NCBI GenBank assembly: GCA_025093555.1
Contig: JAIWNF010000020.1
Location: 496,001 to 560,000 of the forward strand
Origin: Circinella umbellata
Lineage: Eukaryota > Mucoromycota > Mucoromycetes > Mucorales > Lichtheimiaceae
Reading direction: 5' to 3'
Length of the DNA stretch: 64,000 bases
A program made the position numbers and the translations under genes. Numbering within the stretch: position 1 is the stretch's first letter; the number at the start of each line of letters is the position of its first letter. Shown here in pieces: positions 26,177-36,519 of the stretch. The notes below the pieces were generated by a model. The model saw only the letters and a list, made by a program, of their open reading frames with translations, had not been told where the DNA came from and searched no databases.

Positions 26177-27285
26177 ATGAATATTATTCAAAAAACTTTT
26201 CATAATTCAGGACATATTCAATGGTCGGCAATTATTCGTCGTACATTTACGATATCAACCATTCAATATAATAATAAAAAAGGAACTGATAATGTCATAA
26301 CATCAGTGGCTCGTACTCGTCGCTTATGGAGTAACGAGGAATCAGATAGACTTGTTAAGCTGGTTGAAACTATGGGTCCTAAATGGTCTCAAATTTCACA
26401 GGCTTTAGATAGACCACCCTCTGTTGTTTATAATCGTTACAAGTTCTTAACTGACACCGCTGAATTTCACGGCCCTTGGACAAAAGAAGAACTGGAATCT
26501 TTACGTGAAGCGACGAAAGGTCAAACTAATATAGATCATATAGACTGGGAAAAAGTACGATTACAATTACCTCGATTACGTCCTATACCTATTATACGAC
26601 TTACTTATAAACATTCAGTGGATCCAAAAATTCGACATGGACGTTGGTCTAAAGAGGAAGTTGAACGATTGCAAAAGTTAGTTAAACTGTATGGTACAGA
26701 TAATTTTGAACTTATTGCAGCTGGTATGGGTACTCGTACAAAACGTCAAACTCTTGAAAGATGGCGTTGGCAGCAAGCTGCAGGATTGAAAAAAGGTAAA
26801 ATAGTTATTAGATTGGAATAATAATAAGATATAAGAAAAAAAAAAAAGCGAGGCTCAAAGATGTTGTCAATAATATATTTTTTATAGGACGATATACAGC
26901 AGAGGAAGATGCTGCCATTATTAAAGCTGTAGAAGAACATGGTGTAAATTTTGCCAAAGTCAAGAAAGCTATCGGTAGTGAACGTACAGCACGTAATATC
27001 TCACAACATTATCGATATGCTTTGTGTCCTTCTACAGATCGATCTCCTTGGTCGGCAGAAGAAGAAAATCGTATGTATGATTTATGTACGCAAAATGATC
27101 ATGATATGAGCAAAGTCAAGGCTATTATGAAAACGAAGCGAAGCCCCAAGGATATGTGGAACCATTATTATAAAGTACAAAAACAACGAAAAGAAATAGA
27201 AAAAGCAAGAAAACAAGAACAAGAAAAGCCTAGTAGTACTACTACTATTATAAAATCTGAATCAAAACCAACAGAAGAAAAATAG
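26177..27285 (+). CDS. Multi-repeat Myb/SANT domain protein with possible mitochondrial presequence
   Basis: Two exons (26177-26795, 26888-27285) give about 338 residues. At least four Myb/SANT-like repeats are visible: RRLWSNEESDRLVKLVETMG, then HGPWTKEELESLREA, HGRWSKEEVERLQKLVKLYG and GRYTAEEDAAIIKAVEEHG, with a weaker fifth, SPWSAEEENRMYDLC. Helix-3 stretches are recognisable (QISQALDRPPSVVYNRYKF). The N-terminal about 45 residues (MNIIQKTFHNSGHIQW onward) lack acidic residues and carry Arg, Lys, Ser and Thr, as in a mitochondrial targeting peptide. If so, it would act on mitochondrial DNA rather than in the nucleus. The tail is Lys/Glu-rich. The 3' end faces the reductase gene only 57 bp away. 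Confidence 0.8.
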
Positions 27286-27342
27286 ATAGTATAATTTCAC
27301 ATAATGTTATTATTATAAAGATTATTATTATTATTATTATTA

Positions 27343-28039
27343 TTAAAAGATATATGGAATGACAGCTTTTCTTGAAGATGGATATTCATCTTTAAATTGT
27401 TTTTGATACCAAGCATGAGCACGTTTTCCTCGAGGGACTAAATTACCCAATGTTGTAGCAGCAAATGCTAACGCTGGATAACTTCCATTTGTAAGAATAG
27501 CAAATCCTATCCATTCAATAACTTCACCGAAATAATTTGGACAACTAACATATTCAAATAATCCACCTCTTGGAATGAAATAACGTTTTTGATTGTTCTT
27601 GTTTTGCATTTTAGCTCGTCTTAAATTAAATAAGATACTATCATGATAGATATTGATAGCAAATCCAGCTGCCCAAAGACCTAGTCCACCAATGACATGA
27701 GGTGATGATAATGAAAATGAATTTCGACCATTCCAAATACCATTAGTAAATCCATTTAACATATTAACCCAAATAGCAGAGAAAAAAGCAACTGAATGAA
27801 TAGGTGCTATGGATGGAGCACGGATAGGATGAATAAAGGATCGATTGATATAATGGATCATCCATAATCCATAAAGTAATACTTGACTTGGTTGCCATTC
27901 TTGTGGACCTACCAATAACATGGATACTGTATACATGATAGGTGATACGAGTTCCATAATACACCAAGCCCATTTACCATCGAAGCTACGATCAACTAAC
28001 ATTTTTTGTTCCGAGAATCGACCTTTTACATATATTATT

Positions 28040-28088
<49 letters not shown>

Positions 28089-28253
28089 CGTTGCTAGTTT
28101 CTTTTTGAACTTACCATAAGCTGCGTCAAACCAAAACAAGGTGGGAGCAAAAAGTGGAGGTAATATACCATAAATCTTTAAAGCAACATTGTAAATTTCT
28201 GGATCTCTCCATAATTCAATGACTTTGTTAACACATTCCGTTAATGGGATCAT
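27343..28253 (-). CDS. 3-oxo-5-alpha-steroid 4-dehydrogenase (steroid 5-alpha-reductase) family protein
   Basis: Two exons on the minus strand (28253-28115, 28022-27343) give 272 residues, close to the SRD5A length. Features are DAAYGRFSEQK across the splice, GLWMIHYINRSFIHPIR, the conserved IPRGGLFEYVSCPNYFGEVIEW block with the NADPH-binding region, and the C-terminal RAHAWYQKQFKDEYPSSRKAVIPYIF. Several membrane segments are present. SRD5A-type enzymes reduce the C4-C5 double bond of 3-oxo-steroids at the ER. In fungi the real substrate may be another lipid with an enone or enoyl group. The single intron contains a 47-base homopolymer. Start choice: MIPLTE, with an in-frame upstream ATG at 28310 not favoured. 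Confidence 0.88.
28042..28088. repeat. 47-base poly(T) (poly(A) on the coding strand) inside an intron
   Basis: Uninterrupted T run on the plus strand, filling about half of the 92-bp intron of the reductase gene. True length may vary by assembly or strain. Confidence 0.8.
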
Positions 28254-28710
28254 CACTTTTTTATTATTTTTGGAAAAAAAAAAGAAACGGTGTATAGAGA
28301 AATACGACAAGGAACGAGGACTTTACTAAATGCTATATATAAAGGGAAAACTCCGGCATTTACGAAGAAATATGTCATTCTCGATAATTACACCAACTAT
28401 TTTGCTTCTGATTTCCCATTTTGTGTATCTCTTTAATCTTTCTGTATAACATTGATGGAAAAAATAATAGTTATAAGTTCTATAGACAACGATTTATTAT
28501 TATTATTCACTTATAAATCTAAGGTATCTAAACGCATTTCTAACTTGTATTAGCAAATTATGGTTTAATACTTCTTTTATCTTTCTAATTAAAACGAATA
28601 CTGTGAACCAATTCTAATAGTAAGAAGTTTTTGAGTTTTTAAACTAGACAACTGTGTAACATGTAAAGAGAATAAAAAATATAAAAATAGTGTACATGTA
28701 TGTCTTATAC
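28254..28710. other. Intergenic region upstream of the reductase gene
   Basis: No gene is seen. AT-rich spacer between the last housekeeping gene of the left block and the start of the transposon-rich island. Confidence 0.5.
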
Positions 28711-28714
28711 AGGA

Positions 28715-28905
28715 TTTTTCCTAATGATTGGCGGGGCCTTTTTTCTCATGATGGCAGGGCCTTTTTTCATTTTGGCGTTGGGGGATTTTTTTTGGTTGAC
28801 GGTGTAATTTTCATGATTGGCAGGAGATGAAAATTACGATGACGCTTGTAATTTTAGGTTGATGGCAGAATTACAAATTTCATGGCGGGTAGGAACTGCA
28901 ATTTT
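28715..28905. repeat. Array of imperfect GATGGCAGG-type units with hairpins
   Basis: A GATTGGC/GATGGCAGG-like motif recurs about every 20-30 bases (TGATTGGCGGGGCC, TGATGGCAGGGCC, TGATTGGCAGGAG, TGATGGCAG, ATGGCGGGTAGG). Two units form perfect stems. GTAATTTTCAT at 28804-28814 pairs with 28827-28837, and TTGTAATT at 28846-28853 pairs with 28869-28876. Both place the motif in the loop. No ORF explains it. Confidence 0.55.
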
Positions 28906-29093
28906 AGTCTTTTAAAGTAATAATAAGTATTGTAAACACATAACAACAAGAGGGCCTTCATCCTGCTTAACGTTTAGGTTTTTGTGTATTTCTTTGTGAG
29001 TTAGAAACACATCATCGTTTTTTTTAAATAAAACAAACGCATTAATATATATACGAGGGTTGCATAGAATATCTCTTTAAAAAAATTAAAAAG

Positions 29094-29420
29094 CAGAATC
29101 TAAGGTTAGGGTTATAAGGAGCACCTCATAATGGTTGATTCATCCTGTTGGCTATACCTGACTACTGTTCCATGTAATAATTTTCAGAAATAAAAAATAA
29201 AAGCAGAAGTCCAACAGCAGAATATAAAGTTAGGGTTATATTATGGAACACCTCATAATGTCTGATTCATTTCGATGGCTCTAATCCCACCATAGGATGA
29301 CTCTATCTTGCTGTGGAGTGATTCTCGAGGTTGGGTTGTACAGGACGCTTCATAATGTTTGATTCATTTTGCTGGCTATACCCAACTGTTCCATGTAATA
29401 AATTTCAAAAATAAAAAATT
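29094..29420. repeat. Three imperfect direct repeats of about 110-120 bp
   Basis: Each unit contains AGGTTAGGGTTAT or GAGGTTGGGTTGTA, then CACCTCATAATG or CGCTTCATAATG, TTGATTCAT, and, in units one and three, GGCTATACC and CTGTTCCATGTAATAA. Units start at about 29095, 29218 and 29327. They look like an old tandem duplication of a noncoding or transposon segment. Confidence 0.6.
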
Positions 29421-30400
29421 TTCGTATTGGCCAGCTTCATCATGAATCCCTTCTTTTATTAGTAAATACCTTCTATTTTTTTTAATATGTGTGTTGTGTT
29501 TGATACATAATGATGACGGCTTTAAAAAGGACACTGCTAATCCGTTGCTATATGGCAAACCTGGTTGTCAAGGAAAATCCAAGTTAGTTTGCCAAGCTGA
29601 ATCTGCCTTACCAACAACACTATGAAAAAAAGATCTCTTTTGTTTCGCTTTATGTTGTTAAGTTTTTCTACGTATAGGATGAAGAGTATCTTGCCTATAT
29701 ATATGTACATACATGCATCATATGGTGAAAAATCCAAAAGTCTTTGTGAGCAGTTCCAGGCGTGCGGATCAAATGTACGGGACCCCATATAGCTCGTGCC
29801 AATCATAGATCATTGGAAATGGACGACGCCAATTGGCCTGACTCTTTTAAACACACATAGCTTTCGGGCAATGAATCAAAACGAAATCTCTTCTGAGCGA
29901 TGCAGACCCAGACGGGTTTTCTCGACAAAAATTTGGTCCCAGCCAACCTTTCCCTTTCGCTTGTTTACCATTACCCGAAGGCATTATATTACATGTTGAA
30001 AAAGCAATATTTCTACGCTATAAGGTAAACCATAATTTTGATAATACTATTTTAAAACTATTTTCATATAGGACCAGAATTGAAATACGTCGCTACCCCA
30101 TCATCATCTTTTTCTTTTAAGAACGAGCTCGCCAAGGCAATCTGCCTGTTAGCGCGTCTCTCATGTAGTAGTCCGTCGATTGAAAGAAGGACGCCCCAAG
30201 TGAACCTGGTAAAGAAGTATGTCTGTGCTGCATTCATATGAAATATTAGCAGTAGCGTAGTGCATGCCGTGGATTGTTTGCTGTTCTATCCAGAGCTATC
30301 AGTGTAAGTATCTAACTTTCTATTTTTATGCATGTAGAGAGATGTAGAAACAGAACAATTGACTAACCATAATGGTTCTTTTTTTTTTAGAGCGAGCAGG
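29421..30400. other. Unassigned sequence in the transposon island
   Basis: No coherent gene. A minus-strand frame at 29537-29806 and short plus-strand frames at 29796-29999 look like eroded repeat sequence, but I recognise no family. Confidence 0.4.
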
Positions 30401-30404
30401 AGTA

Positions 30405-31093
30405 GTGTCCTAACAGAAATGAAAGTTGTAACCATGGAGAACAATATTTGTGGATTAGCCTGTTTGGTTTTCACAGAAAATATTTTTTTGAGGCTCAAAG
30501 TTGGTGGGTGATTTCCAACTTTGGCTGGGGATATCTTACGATCGTACCAAAGTTGGAAACACTCGCAAATCTATGTAAAATAACGGGTATATATTTAACC
30601 GTATATGGATATATGGATATTGTCATTTAATACATAAAAATAGCATCATAAAATGGGAAGAGTAAAGAAAAAGATGTAGAGCACAAAGCAAAGAAAAAAG
30701 ATATGCTAGGCAAATTTGTTTCTAAAAGTTAAAATGTTGAAGAAAAGAAGTACTAACTAAATTGTGATTATTCATTTAAATTCTTTACAAGAAAGGAGCA
30801 TTCATGGGTTTTTGGATGCTGCTTGTAATATAAAAAACCTAGAAATTATTATAATATATGTTAATGATACATTGAATTATATTGTTCAGTAACGGATGCT
30901 ATATAAATAATTGAAGTCATTAGAAGTTCTAAAATGATATAAGTCTCACTATAGAGTTACTGAACAAGTGGAACATATAACCTTTCATCTAATATCCTAT
31001 ATTCCTCCTGATAAAAAATTAGTATAGCGGCAGTGGTTTAAAAAAATAAAATTGAAACATTACTTATAAAAATTTCGATTCTAAAATGTATGC
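30405..31093. mobile_element. Deletion derivative of the 32.7-kb transposon family
   Basis: The left part (about 30405-30630) aligns with the 5' untranslated region of the intact element at about 32830-33020. Shared pieces are GAAATGAAAG, GGATTAG, CTCAAAGTTGG or TTCAAAGTTGG, and the block around TTTGGCTGG. The right part (about 31050-31093) matches its 3' end, including ATTGAAACATTACT and a decayed terminal repeat, AAAATGTATGCACC. The transposase is missing between them, so this is a non-autonomous or decayed copy. The outer left end is not clear. Confidence 0.55.
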
Positions 31094-31344
31094 ACCTTAA
31101 TATTTTGCACAAAAGCATTATGTTAAGTTGTGTTGTTTAGTACAGCTGTAATATCTTGATTATTAATATTCAGAAAGTATATAATGACTTTTGAGGATAT
31201 TTGGGAGAAGCATGAGCAGGGATAATGGTCTGATAATAAAAGAGACGAACAAGGAAAGTTACAAAGAGATGGGGAGATTTGCAGGTGTTATAGACATGTT
31301 TTTTGATGCAAGGAAATATAGGTCAACGTAATTAAAGATGTAAA

Positions 31345-32475
31345 ATAATGCGAAATATTATTTTTCGTCGTTATCCTGGTCGACGTCAGAGATTTTTCGC
31401 TTGCGTAGTTTAGGTGTGATAATGATGGTAGGCGTTTTGATGGTGGTAGTAGGATCTGTGATATCCACGATTCCACGAAGAGGATTTTTGTTCGGTCGAG
31501 CATCTACTTTGGTAGCCATTGTCGTTAACATGCTCTATATTAGATGTATAAATTGTTTATCAGCAACGTCGAAGTTTTGCATTCCTAAAATAGAGCAGTT
31601 ATTGTGAGTGATTACCTTCCATTTAAAAAGAAAATCGAGAGTGTCTTTAAAAGCTTTTAGGTGCTCACTTCGTTTCGGTACAATGAGATCGACATATGGC
31701 TTTGCTACAAAGATGCCATCGATGAAGAAAGACTATAGGCATAGCCATTTACACCTATTTCATTGTTGGTGAGTATTTAATGATTGTTAGAGTGGAGAAC
31801 TAGCGTAAAAATATGAGATGTCAAAAAAAAATCCTATCAACCTGTCCAATCCATAGCCACCAGCCAATTGGCGCAGCCTAACTTGATCAATTTCGACAAA
31901 ATAGTAGCATTGGTACGTAAATTTTTGGCCTGTTGTTTGAGTACGATCGAGTCTCAGATGCCCGCTCGCTTCCACTCGTTGCTGCACAAATCCCACTGCT
32001 TCCCGTCCAAGCAAGTCGTTGCGAGTAGATCGATTTTGCTGCCATGAGTATTAGCCTCGATAGATGTATTAAAATCGCCAGAAAGAGCCTGCAAGATGAT
32101 AATAGAATCCTTGGTCGTTTGTGCTACACATTCACCACTATAAAAACGATCAGAAAAAATGGTTCATAACCTACATGGCGTGCTTTGTTCTCATGCTATC
32201 CTCTCGATATTTCTTACTCTTTCATGATGGCGTTGGTATTTCGAAATAGGGAATCCAAAAGAACCGCAAAGCGACGATAGATGGTAGTTTCTGATGCTTC
32301 TGATTCTGATTTCCAGTCGTCAAACAACAATCCTAATGGAGCGCGGTCTTGGGGAATGGAATGAATACAAAGCATAAGGATATTATTGAAAAGCACAATG
32401 TGGTGAAAAGGAGGCCAGTTCTGACTATACCTGCTGCCCATATCATATACTTGAAAATCGGCCAGATTTTCTTGC
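31345..32475 (-). pseudogene. Broken unrecognised protein gene, probably a transposon ORF
   Basis: Four minus-strand blocks in successive frames read as one eroded protein. 32475-32217 contains RAPLGLLFDDWKSESEASET. About 32145-31840 contains SIIILQALSGDFNTSIEANT and TTCLDGKQWDLCSNEWKRAG. About 31735-31610 contains FFIDGIFVAKPYVDLIVPKR. 31520-31345 starts MATKVDARPNKNPLRG and ends with basic RKRKISDV. Stops and frameshifts separate the blocks, though a GT-AG intron is possible near 31610. I do not recognise the family. Its context and decay suggest a repetitive-element protein common in this genome. Confidence 0.5.
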
Positions 32476-32733
32476 ACAGAAAACAGCATTGGAAGAACTT
32501 GTTGTAAAATCAGGACACCTTTATACTCTTTATCTGAAGTATCATTGTGAAACTAATTGGATCGAGAGGTATTGGAGTTCAGTGAAAAGAATCGCAAGAA
32601 AAGAATGTGATTATTCATTCAAAGCATTACAACAAAATCTTGATAACTTTCTCGACAAGTATCTCCACGTGATGGAAATACCTATTGAAATCAAAAGATA
32701 TTACAATCGCCGTTGGCGTTATATTTACGCATA

Positions 32734-32762
32734 TGGTGCATACATTTTATAACCTAAATTTT
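32734..32762 (+). repeat. Left terminal inverted repeat (29 bp)
   Basis: Perfect inverse match to 35264-35292, preceded by the target dinucleotide TA. Confidence 0.9.
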
Positions 32763-33082
32763 TTTTGCCTAACTTTGAAGGGTTATAAATAAGCATACAC
32801 ACCACTAAAACAAAAAATAAACCATAGAAATGAAAGATACAACGATTAAAAATAAAACTGATGGATTAGTTTTTGTAAACTTGACTGAATTTTTTTTTAT
32901 ATGATTTCAAAGTTGGGGTGTAGCTGAGAATTTTGGCTGGAGAGGTACTATGATCGAGTCCAAATTGAAACAATAAGAATAGACAACATATTTCGGTATT
33001 ACATTTAGCCGAAAACATATATATAGATAATCATAGAGATGTGCTACAGCTAGTGATTCCTGTAATACGCATCTTATTCATT

Positions 33083-35148
33083 ATGGTAGCAATAAACAAC
33101 AGAAAACGATTAAGTAGAAATAGAAAAAAAAATGCTCAAGGAAGATTCATTAGCAAGCAAACAAATACTCAAGAATCTGATGAAGAAAAAATTAAAGAAG
33201 ATTGGGAATTGATTGGTCTTACAAGTGATGATATCAAAAATGTATGTCAAAAGCTGAAATTGTCATGGAAAAAAGGTGCAGATAGTGGACTTCGAGGTGT
33301 CTATCGAAAGGATTCAAGGACAACAAAATGGCGTCAAGGTAAAAGTGACAAGTCTAATTCGGTTTCCAATGTAACTTCACATTCTATTTTCAGCTTCCCT
33401 GGATTTGAAGTTCAAAAGAAATCAACAACAAACTGTGAAGAACGTATAAATAAAGAACAGCAAAAAACAGCCATGCAGTTAAAAATGCAGCAATCACTAA
33501 ACACAATTTCTCTGCAGATCTCGCCAAAAATAAGCAGCCAGTCTATCTTCAACACTCAATCATCCTACAACATATGTCAATTGCAATGCGTGCACTGTTT
33601 CTTAACCTATAGTTTACAAGGCATGAACAAAACTCAAGCAAGCGCTAAAGCAGCAAACGAGTTATGGAGTAATCCATCATCTTACCGACCATATATAATA
33701 CAAGCTTGGGCAAAAGAATATATTAACTTCGGTTTTATTTCTCCACATCTCCAGGGGAAACATGCAAAAAGAAGTTCCTTGCTTAATGATGAAGATGTTG
33801 CACGAAAGGTGCGCAACTGGTTACAACGACAACGTCCACAACAACGTAATCTAATTGACCTGAAAAAGTATATTGATGAGGAACTAATTCCAAAGCAGTT
33901 GGGAATTACGGGTACTTTTAGCTTAATGACACTCCGGAACTATCTGCATGAATGGGGTTACAAGTACCGAGCAAATAAAAAGATGTATATTTTGATGGGC
34001 ATGAGCGGACTGATGTTGTGGAATATCGAAACGAGTGGTCAAAACGTATGATGGAATGTACGAAGCTTATGAAAGACTTTACTGAGGGATCCATCATTGA
34101 ACCAAACTTAGAACCAAATCAGCAAGAGCATGTATTGGTTACTCAAGATGAATGCACATTTTATTCAAATGATTCAAAACGGGATATGTGGCTCATGGAA
34201 GGAGAAAATCTATTACTAAAGAAAAATCCTGGGATGTCAATTATGGTGAGCGAGTTCCAATGCCCATGCCATGGCACTATGCGTATTAAGGGATGGACAT
34301 CAAGAAAATTATTTTGTGCTGGTCAAAATAGAGATGGATATTGGGATCATCAAGATATATTAAAGCAGCTTCAAGAAGATGTTATTCCTTTGTTTGAATC
34401 TTTACACCCAAATGCTAAAGGAATATTTATTTTTGATCAAAGTTCAAACCATGGAGCTTATGCTAATAATGCCTTAGTTGCAAGTAGGATGCCACTGGGT
34501 CCAAAACCTGCTGATGAAATGGAACCGTTCAAATTTAAGGATACTACATATATTCGAGATGAAGAATTGCATGTTCAAGCTATGTATATCAAGAAGGATA
34601 TAGTTCAAGAAAGAAAAAATGGAAAAAGCAAACTCAAAAAAATTATTTATTTCAAAGGCATACAAAAAATACTTGAAGAGCGAGGTCTGTGGATGGAACA
34701 AGATCCATATAGACAAGGGAAAAAATGGCGTTTGTCATGCAATGATGATGAAAAGCCTGATCATAAGTGCTGTGCCCGTCATCTTTTAGCGAATCAGCCC
34801 GACTTTAAAAAACAAAAATCAGCTCTTCAAGAGACAGTCGAGCAAAATCACGTCTTTGAAATGTACCCAAAGTTTCATTGTGAGACTAACTGGATTGAAA
34901 GATACTGGAGTTATGCAAAAAAAGAAGCCCGTGCAAACTGTGATTATTCTTTCAAGTCATTACAAAAAAACGTTGATAAATTCTTAGATTCTGCTGGAGA
35001 CATAAAAAGAATACAAAATTATTATAACAGATGCTGGAGATATATCGAGGCATATTCTCTTGGAATGGATGCTATACAAGCGATGGATGGAGTAAAACGA
35101 TTTTCAAGAAGAGTAAAAGCCCATCGAAAAATTCCTGAACACATGTAG
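33083..35148 (+). pseudogene. DDE transposase of the 32.7-kb element, one frameshift
   Basis: Frame one (33083-33976) encodes a basic N-terminus, a charged linker and a helix-turn-helix-like region (DVARKVRNWLQRQRPQQRN, then RNYLHEWGYKYRANKK). Frame two (from 33982 to 35148) encodes the catalytic domain. Its candidate acidic triad is D in TQDECTFYSND, D in IFIFDQSSNH, and E in ETNWIERYW, resembling the DE, DN-x3-H and NPIE-x2-W motifs of IS630/Tc1 enzymes. The frames meet at an A5 run at 33977-33981. One more A would restore N-K-K-D. The total of about 690 residues is long for this superfamily. A CPCHG motif follows the first Asp. Either a 1-bp deletion or ribosomal frameshifting is possible; deletion is simpler. 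Confidence 0.75.
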
Positions 35149-35263
35149 TCAAAAAAAAAAAAAAAAAAAAAAAGACCACCCCCTTATTCGAACCATTCCA
35201 CCAATAAATATAGAGCATAATAGCGGAATTTAAAATAAAAATGAAATTGAAACATTTACTAAG

Positions 35264-35292
35264 AAAATTTAGGTTATAAAATGTATGCACCA
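35264..35292 (-). repeat. Right terminal inverted repeat (29 bp)
   Basis: Perfect inverse match to 32734-32762, followed by the target dinucleotide TA. Confidence 0.9.
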
Positions 35293-35504
35293 TACAATGA
35301 TATGAAAGATGGCAATGAAGCCTTCAAAATCGTTGAAAAATTCACCTCCAAAAGATTCCTCTCACATCATAAACTAGGTGTTTATGATTATATTGTTTCT
35401 TCTTATTTTTATATTTCCTGATTATATATCCCCACTTTGATATTTTTTTATGTGATTTTCCTTTTTTTCTTTTTATAGTATTTATACATTCCCTACATAT
35501 ATAT

Positions 35505-36026
35505 TGTAACGTGCAATACCGTTACCCAACCTTTTTTTCTCTTTCCTCATATATATTATCTCCAATATTAGTATAATCCCCATTATAAATAGCATTATTA
35601 TTATTTTTTATCTCTTTCCTTATCATTAGTATTATTGATTATAGTCACATGTTATCATCAAATATTCTTATTACAGTATAAAAAACCCATTGCGCCATTT
35701 TATTGGATCCCACTTTTGATTCTTTTCGCAATTGCTGCTTTGTACAAGAGCAATTGCAATCTTTTACTAAAGCTATTGATCATTTTCACAAAAGCTATTG
35801 ACTATTTTCACAAAAGCTATTGACTATTATTACAAAAGCAAATAATATAAATACTCGACCTTTTTCACTCTCAAATTTCTTTTCTTCAGTTCTCTTTTAC
35901 CTTAAGTTCTATTTTTCATTATTTTCTTGTCTTTAAATAAATTATCTTTTATAAATAAATCCTTTCGTTTGATTTTCATTTAGTAATTTTATTAAGACTT
36001 CTCTTTTTGTGGTTTCAGACGTAACA
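35505..36026 (+). mobile_element. Candidate solo LTR (about 520 bp)
   Basis: The segment begins TGTAACG and ends CGTAACA, the TG..CA form of an LTR with a short imperfect terminal inversion. Inside are a TATA-like ATAATATAAATAC, a CT-rich initiator zone, AATAAA signals, and a tandem repeat of AAAGCTATTGACTAT (about 35766-35825). No partner LTR and no clear target duplication were found, so the call rests on structure. Confidence 0.45.
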
Positions 36027-36519
36027 TTCCTGAATATTAGAACTCCCACATACCATTAATCTATAATTATTAAGTTAATTATAACCTTTACTATATTTTC
36101 TTAACATAAATCATAACAATTTCATATAACGAAGCTCTTTATTACGACAATTAACGCTTCAATATATATATATTTATTATCTTTTTATTTTCCTAAAATT
36201 TTCTCAAACAATAAAAGTAGCTCAAACTTTTTTGGCCATTATATTACTACTACTTATCTGTTAAATACAGGATTTGATACCTTAAACCATGAATGTAACA
36301 TTATCCAACAGGATTTGAAATATTTTTAATTTTCGACAATTGACTATTTGAAACAGTATGCACTGTAGATAGTACATATTTACTATTTTATTTAGCCTTA
36401 TAAAGGGTTTATAAGTGGTATTTTGTGACAGTTATATTCTATAAATACGAATATCATATAAATAGCAATTATAATATCAATAAATAAAAATGGAGTTCTT
36501 TCTATTATTCTCATAACTC

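Larger units (their letters stand above)
32734..35292 (+). mobile_element. Tc1/mariner-IS630-related DNA transposon, complete ends
   Basis: The element is 2,559 bp with 29-bp perfect terminal inverted repeats starting TGGTGCATACATTTTATAAC, flanked by a TA on each side (32732-32733 and 35293-35294). It carries one transposase gene, interrupted by a single frameshift. The TA target site fits the Tc1/mariner-IS630 group. It is inserted in an older member of the same family. Confidence 0.88.
32478..35421 (+). pseudogene. Older, truncated transposase copy split by a nested element
   Basis: The left piece (32478-32733) encodes HCETNWIERYWSSVKRIARK and continues to RRWRYIYAY, matching the C-terminal part of the nested element's transposase. 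The right piece (35295-35421) continues in the same frame with NDMKDGNEAFKIVEKFTSKR and a stop. The intact protein has the corresponding SLGMDAIQAMDGVKRFSRRV there. Between them lies the nested element 32734-35292, with one extra TA. The 5' two thirds of this older copy are missing. Confidence 0.85.

Noticed and set aside
29100..29250. TTAGGGTTA motifs as an interstitial telomere
   Set aside because: Single motif occurrences within a longer repeat, not tandem telomeric units.
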